From Galaxea fascicularis (taxonomy: Eukaryota; Cnidaria; Anthozoa; Scleractinia; Euphylliidae), in the NCBI GenBank assembly GCA_948470475.1, contig OX419336.1:29075505-29139504 (forward strand): 64,000 nucleotides of DNA, read 5' to 3'. Below, piece after piece: positions 13,117-27,400 of this stretch. The position numbers and the translations under genes are program-made. Every line of letters begins with the position of its first letter. The stretch's first letter is position 1. The notes below the pieces were generated by a model, which saw only the letters and a program-made list of their open reading frames with translations, did not search any database and was not told where the DNA came from.

Positions 13117-13915
13117 CAGGGTCCAAAATTAACTTTTTTCTAAGGGAGCCAATTGGCGACTAACCTAAAAATTTTGGTCGCCAAATGGAAGGGTTTGGTC
13201 GCAAAAGACAAGTGTTTTGGTTTGGTTGTACTAATTTTTCATTTTACTCAAATAGTTTTAATTTACATTAATTTATAGTAAAAGCACAAAATTTAAACTT
13301 TCTTTCACTATAATTGAACAAAATGTTTCCATTTAACACAATATTATTACATACAGCTATTAAAGGAGAGACTCACAACAGCCGTGTAACGATAACATAG
13401 TCCTACATCTCAATGAGCGTGTTTGTCAACGTTCATGCGAAGGCTTCGGATTTCTTTTTCTTATTTCCATTTAGCAGGAACTATACTGGTCTCCTGTAAA
13501 GTTCTGTGTACTAGACATATGGGGGCCCTCTTTCAATACTTAGATTTAATCAAGTGTACAACTCAAGTATCTGTTCTTCGCCAAAACGCAACGAAAACGC
13601 AATGATGAGAAATGTTCTACTCGTCACGATTTTCGCTACGTCACGTTTTCGCCCGCGATATCAGAATTGCGAGAAGCTGCTGAAACAATATGGCGCCGGG
13701 TAATTATGGCGATCGTAAGACCGTCGCTTTGTTTTACTACAATTCTCCACGGCAGCTTTATGTTTTCTTTTAAAAAAAGCCCATTTACCTTGGAATTCCA
13801 AATGCCGAGTGGACAAAAGGTTAGTCGCCTGCTGGCGACCAGTTCTAAATTTCTGGTCGCCAACGCTCAATTTTTGGTCGCATTGGCCACCAGTCAGTCG
13901 CAATGTCGGACCCTG
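13117..13915. mobile_element. CAGGGTCC-ended non-autonomous DNA transposon, copy A
   Basis: Left end CAGGGTCCAAAATTAAC and right end GTCGGACCCTG are inverted repeats, flanked on both sides by ATGGG (13112-13116 and 13916-13920), a 5-bp target duplication. Both subterminal regions contain repeated TGGTCGCCA or its complement. The inside has no transposase. A second copy in opposite orientation lies at 38718-40651. CAGGG ends and short target duplications fit a hAT-related group, but that is inference. Confidence 0.75.
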
Positions 13916-15298
13916 ATGGGCAGCCATTGTTGACAAGTTTTGTGGGTGCATTTTGTATAATGAAAAACCTATGACTTATGCCATATTTCTGCTTAACAGG
14001 CATTGTGGTCTCCAGTGATTATATGTGTACTTGACTGTTGTAGCCTGTAAAGCTTGCCTTTGATATGTTTGAAGTAAACTACAGTATAATATACAGTCAT
14101 ACTTTATACTGTGCTGTAGAAAAATACAGGCAATCAGAGTGCAGGAAATCTGTTGTATATTCAACAGAGATTCCACCAAACCTTCCCATAATGCACTGCA
14201 TTGTTGATGCAGGGCTATTAATAGTTATGGGAAGCTTTCTCCTCACGCACTACGGAATATCCCACTTCTTAATTGCAGTGCTATGACAGTACTTCAGGGA
14301 AATTCTACATTTTTCAAAAATTTAATGATTGTATTGAAAAATTGCAATTCAAGAATCACTAATAAAGTATGAGTTGTGAATTAAGTGCATGTTCACTGCC
14401 TGTGTTTTAATAAATATTGTGTCTTTTTGTAAACAGCTATTTTTTGCTCACTGGCCCCTCCCATGCTGGTTTTTACATAAGTACTGTAGACATAGCGGGA
14501 TACTGTGGGTGTGATCCTCATGGTGCAAAGTGCTACTGTTTTTATTACAACAGGTCTTTTAAATGCTGTTTGAGAGAATGGATAGTGTAGCTGACTTCAC
14601 TTGAAACACATCCGTTTGACACCACACTGATATTAATTTTCATTCCTAGATATTAATCCCCTTTTTAAACCAATGATTTCTTGAAACAATACTCAGTTTT
14701 TATCAAAACTGTCTGCACTATTGTAAGAGGTGTGGTGGACTTGGTTGTTAGTGTGCAGTTATTGTCCATGGGTTGTTGTTTTCAAGGTGCTGGCTTGGTT
14801 TCCATGGCAGGTGGCCACCCTGATCATTCTACCTGTCTTGGTTTGACATGCACTTATTTTCACTAATCAGATTTAAAGATTCTGAATTTGCAAACAAGGA
14901 CACAGGCTTCTGGTTATTAAATCTTAATGCGGTGTCTAGAACTTGGTTCAACACTTGAAACCAATGCATGGTGATCGAAGAATAAACAAAATAACTTTAA
15001 ATATAAATTGAACCTTATAGTGTTTAGGTCATTCCCCATGGGTTGACAGGGGAAGATACTGCTAAAATTTTCCTGTAGATTATTTTTAGCAGCTGGGTTA
15101 AATCTTGTCAAACACTAAAAACTTAAAGCAGTCAATTATTAATGACTGAAACTCTTTAAACATAAAAATTTTAAACCTAACCAAGTGTTTTCATTACTCT
15201 GTTAGCTCTCTCCCAAAACTCATAACACAGTGGTGTCTTAACAAGTTTTTGGTTACGCCGGCGACAAACTACACTGTTGTTAAATTGGCAACTTTCAG

Positions 15299-15439
15299 TC
15301 AGCAACATGGGGGATTTCCCTCTGAATGGCCTGGGCGACTTCACTGGCAAAGCTATGGCTGACTTGGATGACGGTCTATTCTACGGAACAGCCACAGTTC
15401 AGAGTCAACCTCTGGATGGCCAACATCTCACCCAGAACA
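15299..15439 (+). CDS. ZMIZ1: ZMIZ exon with start codon (N-terminal extension)
   Basis: Acceptor actttcag at 15298; start codon at 15307; donor aaca|gtaaat after 15439. It encodes residues 1-44 plus one base. The codon completed by the next exon gives a serine and keeps the frame into the conserved [14 protein letters not shown] block. Vertebrate ZMIZ proteins, as I recall them, begin at about that block, so this Gly/Asp/Leu-rich piece (starting [12 protein letters not shown]) is an extra N-terminus. The upstream in-frame ATG at 15277 lies before the acceptor. Confidence 0.75.
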
Positions 15440-18400
15440 GTAAATGGACATTTCTTTTGACATTTTAATCTTGATTAGTTTCAACTTAAGTTCTTAATAT
15501 AAACTCTTAAATGTTTTGAATGCTACTAGCTGTGTAGTAAACCTAAATACTGTTACCTCATTTAAAATTGTTGACCTAAATAAATTCAGAGGAAAGTCAA
15601 TACCACTAAAGTTAATGGCAGTGTTGTTTTGCTGAAATTTAAGATCATATATAATCATTTTTATATCTATACATATGAACACTGTACCTTGATTAAAGCT
15701 CCAGGAAAGTAAAATGTAAAGGTATGTTAGCGGTGATTAGTTTTGAACTTTGGTGTTAGGGCTGCTGGAGTTTTGGGCAGAAAAGAAACCTGGTGGGAGT
15801 TTAAAGTGCATGAATTGATCTGTGTAAGCAGTTCATCAACACCAGTTGACTAGAAGTGTAATATGTAGACTAAGTGGTTGTGATGTAAACATAACATTTG
15901 CCTTATTGAATAACATTTCTCTGTTATAAGTGCAGTGAAAAACATGTTAAAACCAATTATTACGGTCTGTCAGTAGGTGTAAACCTTACATGTACGTGTA
16001 AGTTAACTAATAACTTGAATTTCTGCCATAAAATGCTTCTGTTCCTTCCCACACTAAATTATATGTCCATTCATATTTCCTGAATTAACAGTGTTATTCC
16101 TGTAATTCACCAAGTAGACATAAATACATGTTAACATTCACCTAAAACAACGGCTTTGTTGAAAGGCTTTGTTTTTGGTCATGGATCAGAAAGGAGTGTC
16201 ATACTTGAGGGCACCACACTGTAGGAGCAGAACACATTGGAGTGGATGCCAAAGTTCACAAGACTTCCACTCTGAGGAAACTTTCTTTTGAAGGGTTATA
16301 GAATGGTTTCTTTGATGGGTGTAAATAGGTTGGTGTAGGATAATGGCAATGTTCTGGTAATCCATTCTTGTGGAGGAAGATATATCTTGTGAACATGTAC
16401 TGCAGTTTTCATTTCCCTGGTTTAATTGGCTGAAAAACAAACATTTGTACATGTAGTTCTGCTGCTTATTTTAGGTTTCAAAGGCTCCAAATAACTGACT
16501 CTATTCTTGTAGATTATTTGTTCTCTTGTATCTCTACTATAATCAGCTGTGATTATGCCAACACTTTTTGCTTTTCAATGCTTTTTCTCTACATTATGGC
16601 CAGACAAAGAGACAAAACATTGTTTAATATCCATAATCCAAAAAGAAAACTAGGATTTGCTCTCAACCTGATTGTTCAGTTCTCCCCAGTGTCAACTAAA
16701 GACAAGTGTTGAATGTAGTCAAAAGACAAAGGCCTTGCTTGTGGCCGTTGAATTATTTAAGACAAGTTGGTAACAAAGACCATGTGTTATTTCCTGTGGT
16801 TAGCCCTTAATTTTGGTTCTGTTTAAATGCAAGATTGGGGTTGGTTTCCAGAGTTACATTTGATGCAGGTAATAGATATGTAATACTGATTGCCATTTTA
16901 AATTTTGTCTCGGTTTGCTACATGAAAATATTTTCCTTCATCAAAAAAGTTGGCAGTGGCATTATTTGCATAATATTTCATGGGTTGTGAACGTTTAGAA
17001 TTTTCATGCAAATTTACACAAACTGTGACAAGGTTGTTTTTGGTTTAAGTGCTGGCAAGTTAATTGTCAAGGTAGATCTTGAAACTGCATGCAGCTTGGA
17101 TCTGATTTTGCCCTTGAAACTGACTTGGAGGTTATTCACGTTCAAGTGGCTTATGGCATGTAGTTTAATCTGTGAACCTTGAAATCCAAGCAAGCTCAGG
17201 TAACTCTAGTGTGAAATGGCAATTGACATGCAGAATAGCTCTCAGATAATTCCTGTTTGCATTTGTACTTTGTGATTAAAAAGGTGGGATTCTTTTTGTT
17301 CTGCCTTTCAGAGCTGCAATTTGGATAGTTTCTTATGTAGCTACATTTGTTAAGTTGTAGTTGAATACTTTATTTTGCTCACGGAATTGGATACTTTTGG
17401 ATTGGTGTTTAATTGCACTGCACAATAAATTTCTTTTGTGATGATGCCAGTTTAAACTGGGTAATTATGTTGCCACTAGAGTTGAATTGTTGTTTATAGG
17501 TATTCACAGAATTGCTTATCAGGCATTAGACTTAAATGTTTATAGTTTACGTATTCCACCTTCCTCTAATTTAGGATATGTTGTTATGCATGATACTCTG
17601 TTAACATCCTTGTTTACTCAAGAAAAACGTTTTTGTGTGGCTTTATTGACCATGCATTCTCTAAACATTTATTGTCTTAATTTGTACCAAGGTTGTTTAG
17701 GTGAACTGCTGGAATCTTGATTAGCAATTGAACTTTTTGAAGCACAAGTGCAAAAGTTAAAAGTGGCAACAAAGCTTCGTGTTGAAACCGTTAAGGGAAA
17801 TGGCAAATTAAAGCACCAGCTGCATTTATTTCTTTCATTTGAATGAATGGTTACACTTGAAGACCCTAGTAGCATTCTCAAGTACATCAGTAACGGCAGC
17901 TTGCCATTGATCCATCACATGTGAAATCAATCTTAGAGTGGGAATCGTTTGCAAGCTGTAATAAAACATCGTCAAGTGGGATTGCATGATAGGTTTTATT
18001 TGAATATTTCACCTGCAGACACTGTGGTACACAATAAACATCACCATAGGAAATCTGTCTCAGTGGCTTTCATTTAAATGGTTGTAGTTCCGGTTTTCAT
18101 CTGCAGATGCCACCTTGTTTGGCAAACTGAAGAACCTCACAGAAATAGACAATGTACTGCTCATAAAATTCTGGTAGAGTTATCAGAGTTCACCATTTCG
18201 TAGACTGTTAAAGGGACACTGTCGTGGGAGTTTTGCTGTTTTCTGGCAAAACTACATGGAAATGCTACTTAATGACCTTTACTCATCCCAAAATATTCCT
18301 TGAAATGTAGGAGAAAGATGTCAATTGATTGTTACAGGAAAAGTCATCCACAGTACGTTTTGGCCATGGCTTAAGATGAAATGCAAGAATTTGAATCCAG

Positions 18401-21400
18401 TTCCATCCTTGCCATTCGTAACAGAAGAAGACAGTATTAATTTTAGTTCCACCGCACTAACACACTCCTGAATAAATAAACAACTTCATTATTCATTTTT
18501 TGGGGTTTTCGTGATTTAAAGACATTTTTTGGCATCTAACAGCTGACCCAAATAGTATGACAGTGCTCCTTTAGTTAGAGCCAATCCTTTGATTTCATGT
18601 AAAGGTCTTTGTTTAAGCTCAAGTTTTAGATTTTTCAGACATCTTTGGCTGAGAATTTTCACAGTGTTTGGCCTCAGCAGTAGTCCACTAGCCTGGGACT
18701 TGTAGAAATTTGGTTTGGGTCTGTAAAATTTGAGAACCACTAGCCACTGCTGGGTTAATTGTAATAGAAGACTTTTTGGAGATAGTATTGTTGAAGACAA
18801 AGTCAACCAGTTTTGAGTTGTAGTTATTCCCAGAAAAGAAAAACAAGCTGATACAAGCTCAGTAATCACAATGATGGTCTTAAAAGGCGTTGGTTACCAA
18901 ATGACACCATAGTTAAGGTTCAGCTCTGTTTCAGTTAAAACTACATAACTGTCTTATGACGTAAATGAAGGCAACTGGAGATAGGTTCATTTAGAATTTT
19001 GGTTTGTCTGTCATTTAGTTTTTTGTATGAAACTGCAGTGGTAGTGCACTTAACTATTTCAAAGCTTAACTTGTTATGTACTTTAATCAAAGTAGAGTGT
19101 AATAATGCAAATTCATATCATCAATGTATTTTTTATAGGCGCTGGAATGAGCCTAAGCATGGAGCGGCATATTCAACAAACCAATGAAAGACTGCAGTGC
19201 ATAAAACAACACCTCTCCTCTCCGCAAGGGTTTCAGACATCTGCGAGAGAACTACTGGAATGGTGTGGTGATGTGCGAGCTTTTCAGCGAGCATTTGAAA
19301 GTAACTTGATGGGATGTCTCACGGTAAGAAATTACATACACAAAAAGATTTTGAAATAATATATAGATTACTGTACTTCACTGAAGAAAAAGAGCAAGTG
19401 AAGTGGCTTGTAACTTTGAACAGAAAGCGACCTTATCTTTAGAACCCATACAAGTTATATTGACATTTCTCCTCTGTTCAAAGGGGTGAATGCTTCAATA
19501 TGTGTCCAATAGTTTTATTTTCTTTTAGGTTGTGAGTCAAGTTGCAGCAAATCCTGGTTATGACTTGGATTTAGGTACAGTAAAACTTTATCAATTCTTG
19601 TGTCAAGTAACTGGAAAATAATACTATTAACACTGCGGTTACCATGTAGAGTGGCTGTCATTTTTGTTTCCTTTGTATATAGAAACTTGACAAAAAGGTA
19701 AAAACTTCCTGGCTTTATTTTTAGGTTACAGACTTCTAGCAGTATGTGCTGCACATAGGGACAAATTTACTTCAAAGTCAGCAAGTGAGTAGGAATTTAT
19801 TTGTTAATTTTTTTTTAAGTTGTCTTCAAAGGAAATTATTACTTTTCTCTTGATGACAGACACTACCATTAGTGGTCAGTGGTCTTCCCAATTTTGGTGA
19901 TCTGTGGGGTGGCCACCTGGCCTTCCTGGCTTTTCAGGGGATCTTAAACATGCAGATCTGTGGGTGGTCATCTGGCTTTTCATGAGATCCTAGTGACATG
20001 CAGATCTGTGGGGTGGTCACCTGGCCTTTCAGGAGATCCTAGTGACATGCAGATCTGTGGGGTGGCCACCTGGCTTTTCAGGGGTTTTTAGTGACATGCA
20101 GCTTGCTCTGTATTGGCTAGATACTATTGAGCAATAAGTTCCTTTTAGAAGTTCAGCCCATGATTCTTTGAAAGAACCGCCTGTTGTCTAAATGTAAAGT
20201 ATAAAAGTATATCTCCTTTAGTAAAGAGACTGATGTACATGTAGAGTGTTACAGGTAGCTGCCGCTGACTATCATGTATGATTTTGGCCTGAGAAAATGT
20301 CTTCTTGAAATATTTTATTAGTCAGACCTTGTTAATGTTACTGCTAATATTAATTAAGTTGCATTTGGTGGTCAGATTAAACATTTCCCTCTTGAGACGG
20401 CACAAGTCCAAGTTTATCTGGCAAAAATATGTACATTTGATTTGTATAGTAACACACTTTCAAAAGCAAATGGGAAGTGCCTTTATTAATTAATAATAAC
20501 TGGGAATTTGTGGGTATTTTTCATGCTCAGAAGTTTTTTCCCTTTTGCAAAGTTCATATTTTTATTACATTATATAAACGTAGTTCCGTTGAGGTGGTGT
20601 TTGAAATGTACAAGTAATACAAGAGGAGTTTCATTCACTCACATGTTGAACAAAATTTGACTTCGAGTTTAATTAGACACCTGGGAAATCTTTGACATAT
20701 ACAACAGAAAAAAAGCACAGGGCATGTTTGGGCTAGATGTAAATTTACATGAGTCTAAATTGTAATTTGTTATGCATCATACTTACCTTTTGAAAGTGTT
20801 CTGAACGTATATGGTAGTTTAATTTCCTACTGTTTGTATTGATTTTTCTTCAGCGTTATCTTTTTATTTAGCATTCTAGTATTACTTATTTCTTAAATAT
20901 GATATAGTGTAATTAGGCCCTAAATTTTGTACCTAACACTCCACTTCTACAAAGTGGAGATTACATGTAGCTTTCTGTGTGGAGATAAGGTAACGCAGTG
21001 ATGCGCAACCCCTCCAGGCTCTACTAACCTGGGGCAAAGAAATTAATGCAATGATCCAGTGAGGCCAATGAATCTTTGTCACTGCTTTCATTAACTTTTA
21101 AAAGAACAAAATTGTGCTTGCTAAAAAGTTTCAAATGACAAATTTGTTTGATTGGAATGGGAGACAAAATAAGATGCAAGCTGAATGAAGTCACTGAAGC
21201 CCTCTACAGTTTTCATCTACTTGACTGGTCAAAGTTCAGAATCCCCCATGTAAATGTCCAGTGCTAACGAGCTTTGTGGAAGCATGCTTCATAAAGAAAA
21301 CAGTCAGATACACTCTCAAAATTGCTAAATCTGTCAGTCATTTTCAAACTATAGTGTATGAGTAGTGATGCAGCTATTTTCCCAGACTTAAGCTGTTGTG

Positions 21401-24400
21401 TGCAGCAGCTACTGTAATAGCCACCAAGACTGCATGACAACTTCAATGCCAAGATCAAAGTTGTTTTTCTCGGTGCCAGGTGTTTTGTTTTCTTAACATT
21501 GCATAATTTCGCAGGCTAAAGCCCGTGGGAAGGCTACTTTTCATGTAGAGTGCCTAATGTGTTGAGTGCATCAGTGCAAAGTATCCTTAAAATTCTGTCA
21601 TGCAAGGGTTTCAATCATCAAAGTGAAAACTTCCCCTGATATTGATCACTGAACAACCTTGAAAATGGCAACAACTTTCAGTGTATACAGGATGTTTTTT
21701 TTGTTTTTTGTTTGAGTTTAATTTGATCAAAGCACATTTGCTCACACAAAAAACCCATTCATATGAACACTTAATTAGCCAGAAAAAGGCATTATTTATA
21801 TTTTGTTCTGTGCAAACACTTACCCTATATTGAAGTGATATTGGTTGTGTGATGTTCACAGATATGCTAGGTGTCTGGTGTGAAGATCTTGGTAGACTTC
21901 TCCTTCTACGGCACCAAAAGCAACGCAATGATACGCAGAAGACAGGGGGATACCCTGGTGGACCAGCTAACAAGCTAACTCAGATGAACCAGTTGAATCC
22001 GATGAATCAATTAAATCAGCTTTCCAGCAAGTATGTTCATGCTTTTATGATTTCATGATGTCCATTTAGCCGTATTAGATTGAGCTTGCATGAATTCTTA
22101 ACTGCACCATTTTTTGTCGTGACACTGTTAGCCTGTGTCTCCAGTTTCTTGTTATCAGTAAACTGATTTTGTGACTCATTGAAGAGTTTTTGGTTGAACT
22201 GTGTTTGTTTGTTCCCCATCATGGGGGTGATCTAATCAGCATCGACCACATTGTTAAGCTTACCTTAGCTCATTATGCAATAAAGAGTGGTCAGAGTTGT
22301 CCTTGTATTTTCAATGAAATGCAATGCAGTATTTCAAAACTGCCATCTTGGGAAATAAAAGGTTAGATTGCATTGAGGTGTCATGTGTAAGAGAGGTTTT
22401 GGAGAAATTAATTTTCAGAAATTTAATGCAAACACATAATGCATGCACGAAAGCACTGCCTCTGAGCAATATCTATTTTCTGGTTTGTGGAAAATCATAC
22501 CAGTGATAATGTTTGTCATTTAGCTGAAAGTTCAATCTAATTAGTTGGATTGAGTGGGTGTTAAGTTGGTTTTTGCAGAGAAGCTGAATGTGATCTTATA
22601 GGCAGCTATGTCGTCAGCATGCTCATATGGCACACTTCAATACTGGAAGAATTACTTTCAGAAGATAGAATACAACCATATAAAGTGGTCCTTGGAGTCT
22701 GACATCACCAAACTGTTTAACTTGAGTGCAAAACTGCATATGTTACCTGTAAAGCTGAAGCTATTTAGGTATATTTTGTGACGTCAGTGACATAAATCTG
22801 TGAGCAAAATATCTTTTCATTTATTCAGTTCTTGAATTCAGAGATAACTTATTTCTCCATTTGTGCCAGTCATCCCGGCTACTTTACATCACAAAAACCA
22901 ATATTTTTGGCATTTTCTTTTTCATTTTTAGAAATGATTAAGGCTGACATCTAGAAAGTTCTGTTTTGAATCAAAGTGATATTGGTGAAAAAATCTGCTT
23001 TGATTCAGTACAGTGCCGCAATATTATTCCTGAACTGATATTAAAATCCTTTTGGCAATAACTTACTTCTTAAACATGACTGCTTGACTTCAACTATAAG
23101 ATCAGGAAAGATCAGTGCATTTTAATTTCCTCTTCCATCATGCTTTTGCAGTGCAGGTTGTGACATAGCTCATCTAGTAATCTTATATTTTTGCATAAGC
23201 TATTCTGTAAGTATACTAGAGGTTGTTCGGGTAGGCAATCAACCAAATCTATTTTAGAACTGTCATCTGTTTCCTTGTGACATTTATGCAACTAGTATGT
23301 CCAGCGTTCACCTATTTTTACTTACAGACTTTGTATTTCTACTTAAATGTTTTCGAAGCTTTTGGAGGTAGATTCTATCTACCTGTGCAGTGCTGGCACT
23401 CGTCATGTTTCCTGCGGGCTGTTTGCAAGCTGTTCAAATGTGTGTTTAAGACTGCCTTTTTACAATGTTGTCAGATTGTTTTGGGAAGTGAGACTAAATA
23501 TGCCTTTTTGTGCTGCCATTGAAGAGACAAACAGCAGTTGGATGTTTTGACCACTGAGTAGTTGTGAATTTGGAGATTCTTTAGATTAGGTTAGGTTAGG
23601 TTTTTGACTAACATTAGCTTTATATCCAGCAAGCATCAGAGCGATAATTGTCAATTTTAATTTCTAGTAAACAACTGACAGGAAGTGAAGCATACATTAC
23701 AGTGTGTACAGCTGTACATGTTTCATTCAATTCTCTTGTAGAAGGTTCTGTGAAAATTTTAGTGTCTACAACTCTGAATGTGTTTTTTAGCCACACATGA
23801 AAATTAATGCCAAGTCAGTGCCCTTATTCGCCAAGAAATTGCTGTTGCTTGGTGGTTAATTTGTAAGGTGTAGGCCATAAGCTTCTTCAAGTCTTGGGTT
23901 TTATTTCTGTTGCATGCTTGATTTGTTTTATGTTGTGGGCTTAAGATAAAGAGTTAACACTTAATGATTGGTCCCGATGGGAACAGTGAAATTTTTTGTC
24001 TCTGGAAACATTGAGATTCAATTTTAGTTGATTTGTTTTATAGTAAAGCAATGGATCAAACCAGTGGAAAACAACAACAAAATCAAATTTTGAAAAACAT
24101 GCTGAGATTCCAGCAACAACATCAGGCCACCTTCAACTGCACACTCTGATCACGTGCAGCAGCAGTCAACATTTTGCGGGTAACAGTGAACTGTTTCCCG
24201 TTTAACTTCGTAGTTTTCACAGTGTTGCCTGCTCATGGCATTTGGTGTTAAACAGTTTCATTGTTAGATGTCATGTGACTATGAACTAGCCAATGAATGG
24301 GCATGATGTAGTGGGAAAAACGCCAGCTATATAACAATTGCTTATATTACATCAGTTATGTGATACCTCAGGGGTCTGTTGTGTTTGGTTTTATGGAGCT

Positions 24401-27400
24401 GATAGGTGTTAAACTATCAATTTCACAGTGATGCGTCAACTGTCATGTGGCCGCAGACCACCCAAGGTCATGGTCAACAGCAGCCTTCCCTGTCTGTTGT
24501 GACAACAGTGTGGGGTGTCACGTCATCCATGACAAATGGAACAGCAAACATGACACATGATCCTTCCAATCCTGGAATTCCGACCACAAATACTGTGAAC
24601 TCTGTGGGACATCCATACCTCTCAACTTCAGCAAATCCAAAACCGTACGCTCAGCAAGGTAAACTTTCAGTGTTTTTTTTTTTTCTCACACCTCAAGTGC
24701 TTGTCTTTGCATCTACTTCAGCAACCTGGTTAACCTCTGGTATTTGTGGTTCTGTCCCTCAAAGAATGTCAAGCCATTATTAATTTTGTTCTTAAGAAAT
24801 GGATCATTATTGTCTTTTGGTCAAATGCAAAGTTGATCACCTTCAACTTGAAGGTACAGTGTGTTCGATTCCCAAGTAGGACCAGTTAAAGGGAAAATAA
24901 CCCAAAAGAATACTGAAGAAGCGAACATCACTACAGATGAAAGCAACTCTATAGGTTTAATTTTGATGAGCATGTGTTAGAGGTTACTGTTGACATTTAA
25001 ATGCTACAAGGAAGGATGTGTTGATGTGTAAAATATTGGAAAAAATGCATTAAATTTTCCTGTACCACTGGTTTCTTCTTTTCCTTTCTTTAAAATGTCA
25101 GCCACGTGGGCCACATTTTTGTCAGCTGTGAAAGCAAACATGACTGCCCTGAAGATCCATGACAATTTCACACGGATTTAAGTGTGTACCCCAAATTTTT
25201 TGGTCAGTACAATTCAAATGTTCAATCTATTGCTCTGGATTCATTACTTATTCCTGATGGATACTTGACGATCATGTGGCATCTTCTTTGATGGCCGCAA
25301 GCCTTTGAAGTAAGTGAGGTATTTTTCCTTTGTTTGTCACTTACTGGTTGGATTTCAATGACAGCTCACAGTGAAAGCTGGAGAATCAAAAACCACAAGT
25401 TACAAGTAAATGTCCCACCTGATCCCAGATAAGCATGAGAATTGATAACCTTAAATTTTTTTGAAAACTGAGACTTGTGAATCCAGATGATTACATTCAT
25501 CAGTAGTTTTAATACTGGAGCTATGACACAGAACAAATGGATGGCACCTAATTTTTACTTCTAGTTGTCTTTGCCACCATTATCGCAAATTTCCGAAAGT
25601 ATTTTCTCATGTTTAATGAAAACATTGATTCCTTACGCTTCTCATGTGAGAAACCAACTGCTCGCAGGGTAAAACATTGATAATCGATTGATCACTGTGG
25701 CTTCAGAAGACGAGGTGAGATGCCAACTGCATGCTACAGCATCATTGGTCAGTTCTTGTTGGTTGTTATGACAACTAAAGAAGCCATCACCCATGATGCA
25801 CTGAAGTACCCAAAATCATGTTGAATCTCAATTCTTGATTGTTTATTTTTTTGTTAATAAGCTTTATTCATATTTCCAACTACTGCTCTCATACCTTCAA
25901 AAGTAATAAATACAAGCTGTAAGCTCAAGTCACAGAAGGCTGTGTTCAAAATTGCATTTTTAATCTACTTCACCATCATGCAAACAAGAATGATGCTTTG
26001 CTTAACTCGACGGGTTTTAAAGTGCCGCACAATGGAAAATACCTGAAAATATTGAATCTCAACTTACAGTGTCCAAGCCACCATGTCTAAGGTCTCATTT
26101 TCAAGCTCTAAAGACACTTGTTTTTAATAAATTTAAACAAGAGTTGGAAGTTTTTAGCAAGGAACTTAAAATGATAAAAAATGCCTGCAGTGATTCTTTA
26201 ACGTTCCTTCACGTATCAAGAACAAAAAGACATGTTCACAAGTTTGCAGCTCAAGGCCGCTTAATTGGCCTATTGTTCTGGTCTGTTGAATTCGTTTGCC
26301 ACATCCCTGGAGGTTGCTGAAGTAAATGCGCAGAGGATTAAAGAGAGCCTTCAGGCGACAAAATTCAGCGGTGTTACCCATTTCTCAATGACACACTAAA
26401 ATTGGCGTGAAGTTGTAATGTTGAGTGCCACCTGCGCTGGTGAAGATTTATGTTTTGACTTGGTTTCTACAGGAAGCTACCCAACAAGACCTGGAAGCAG
26501 GCTTCCTCAAGAAACCCCCTCTGCTGCACAGTACCTCCAGCGGCAAAACAGCTACCCTGCAGCTGGTGGTACACCCTCTGTTCCTCAAGGAAGCAGCCAC
26601 TACTACTCACAGCAGAATTCTGTTCCACCAAATGCATCTCCTTTCCCACAAGCAACAGCCAACCCAGCTGCTGCTGCAGCTGCCGCAGCTGTTGCAGCAG
26701 CAGCTGCTACGGCAACAGCCACTGCCACTGCAACGGCTACTGCTGCCCTTCAGGATCAACAGCAAATAGGTAAGTGATAAATCTACACATGGAGTTAATT
26801 TCCTTTAGGATAGATAATTGAGAACAGTCCTGGCATTACACAAGTAATGTAGAGGTGCCCATCCTAGATAGGTACTGTCTTTGAGAGGGTTCTGTCCTAA
26901 GTGACCCATGACAGGTGTATACTATTAATTAGTTGTTTGTTTTTGTTTTTGTTTTCTTCCCACAGATTATAATGGTTTTCCTCCTGGGCAAAGCCAGTAT
27001 GCTCCAAATCAAGCCAATCACCCACAACATCCACCGCCCCCTTACCAACGCAGCAACAGTTTTCCTCAATACCAACAACCATTCTCGCAACAGCAGCAAC
27101 ATGGGATGCAGCCAGGGATCCAGAAACCCAACACAGGCATGAGTCGGGCACAGTATATGCAAAAAGTTGTGATGGAAAGACAGCAGCAGATGCAGCAACA
27201 ACAAATGCAGCAACACTATAAGCAGCAGTTCTCTGGGCCTTATGGGGTAAACACAGATTTTTCACTCTTGATGCATAAGCACATATTTATTTTTAAAGGA
27301 CCTGTAGCTATTGATGTGATAGATGAGCAGATGAAATAAAAGTATTCTTTTCTCTTTGTCTGTTTTGCCTAATGTCATGCCAGGTGCTACTTGAACCCAA

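Larger units (their letters stand above)
5077..15298 (+). other. Long putative first intron or upstream region of ZMIZ
   Basis: No conserved coding exon was found in this 10 kb. It holds a (TTAC)n microsatellite near 7460, a tRNA-derived SINE at 9846-10130, a tandem 345-bp duplication at 11932-12627 and a CAGGG-ended DNA transposon at 13117-13915. A 150-codon ORF at 6223-6675 has no recognisable domain and I treat it as chance. Confidence 0.5.

Noticed and set aside
15277..15306. Upstream in-frame ATG for ZMIZ
   Set aside because: It lies before the splice acceptor at 15298 and would be intronic.
23583..23603. TTAGG repeats as telomeric DNA
   Set aside because: Only about three units, embedded in an intron; cnidarian telomeres are TTAGGG.
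24856..24868. B-box-like gttcgattccc as a tRNA gene or SINE
   Set aside because: No A box or cloverleaf partner upstream; single short match.
26929..27265. Long minus-strand ORFs opposite ZMIZ exons 7-9
   Set aside because: Antisense shadows of Gln/Ala-rich codons (CAG read as CTG Leu).
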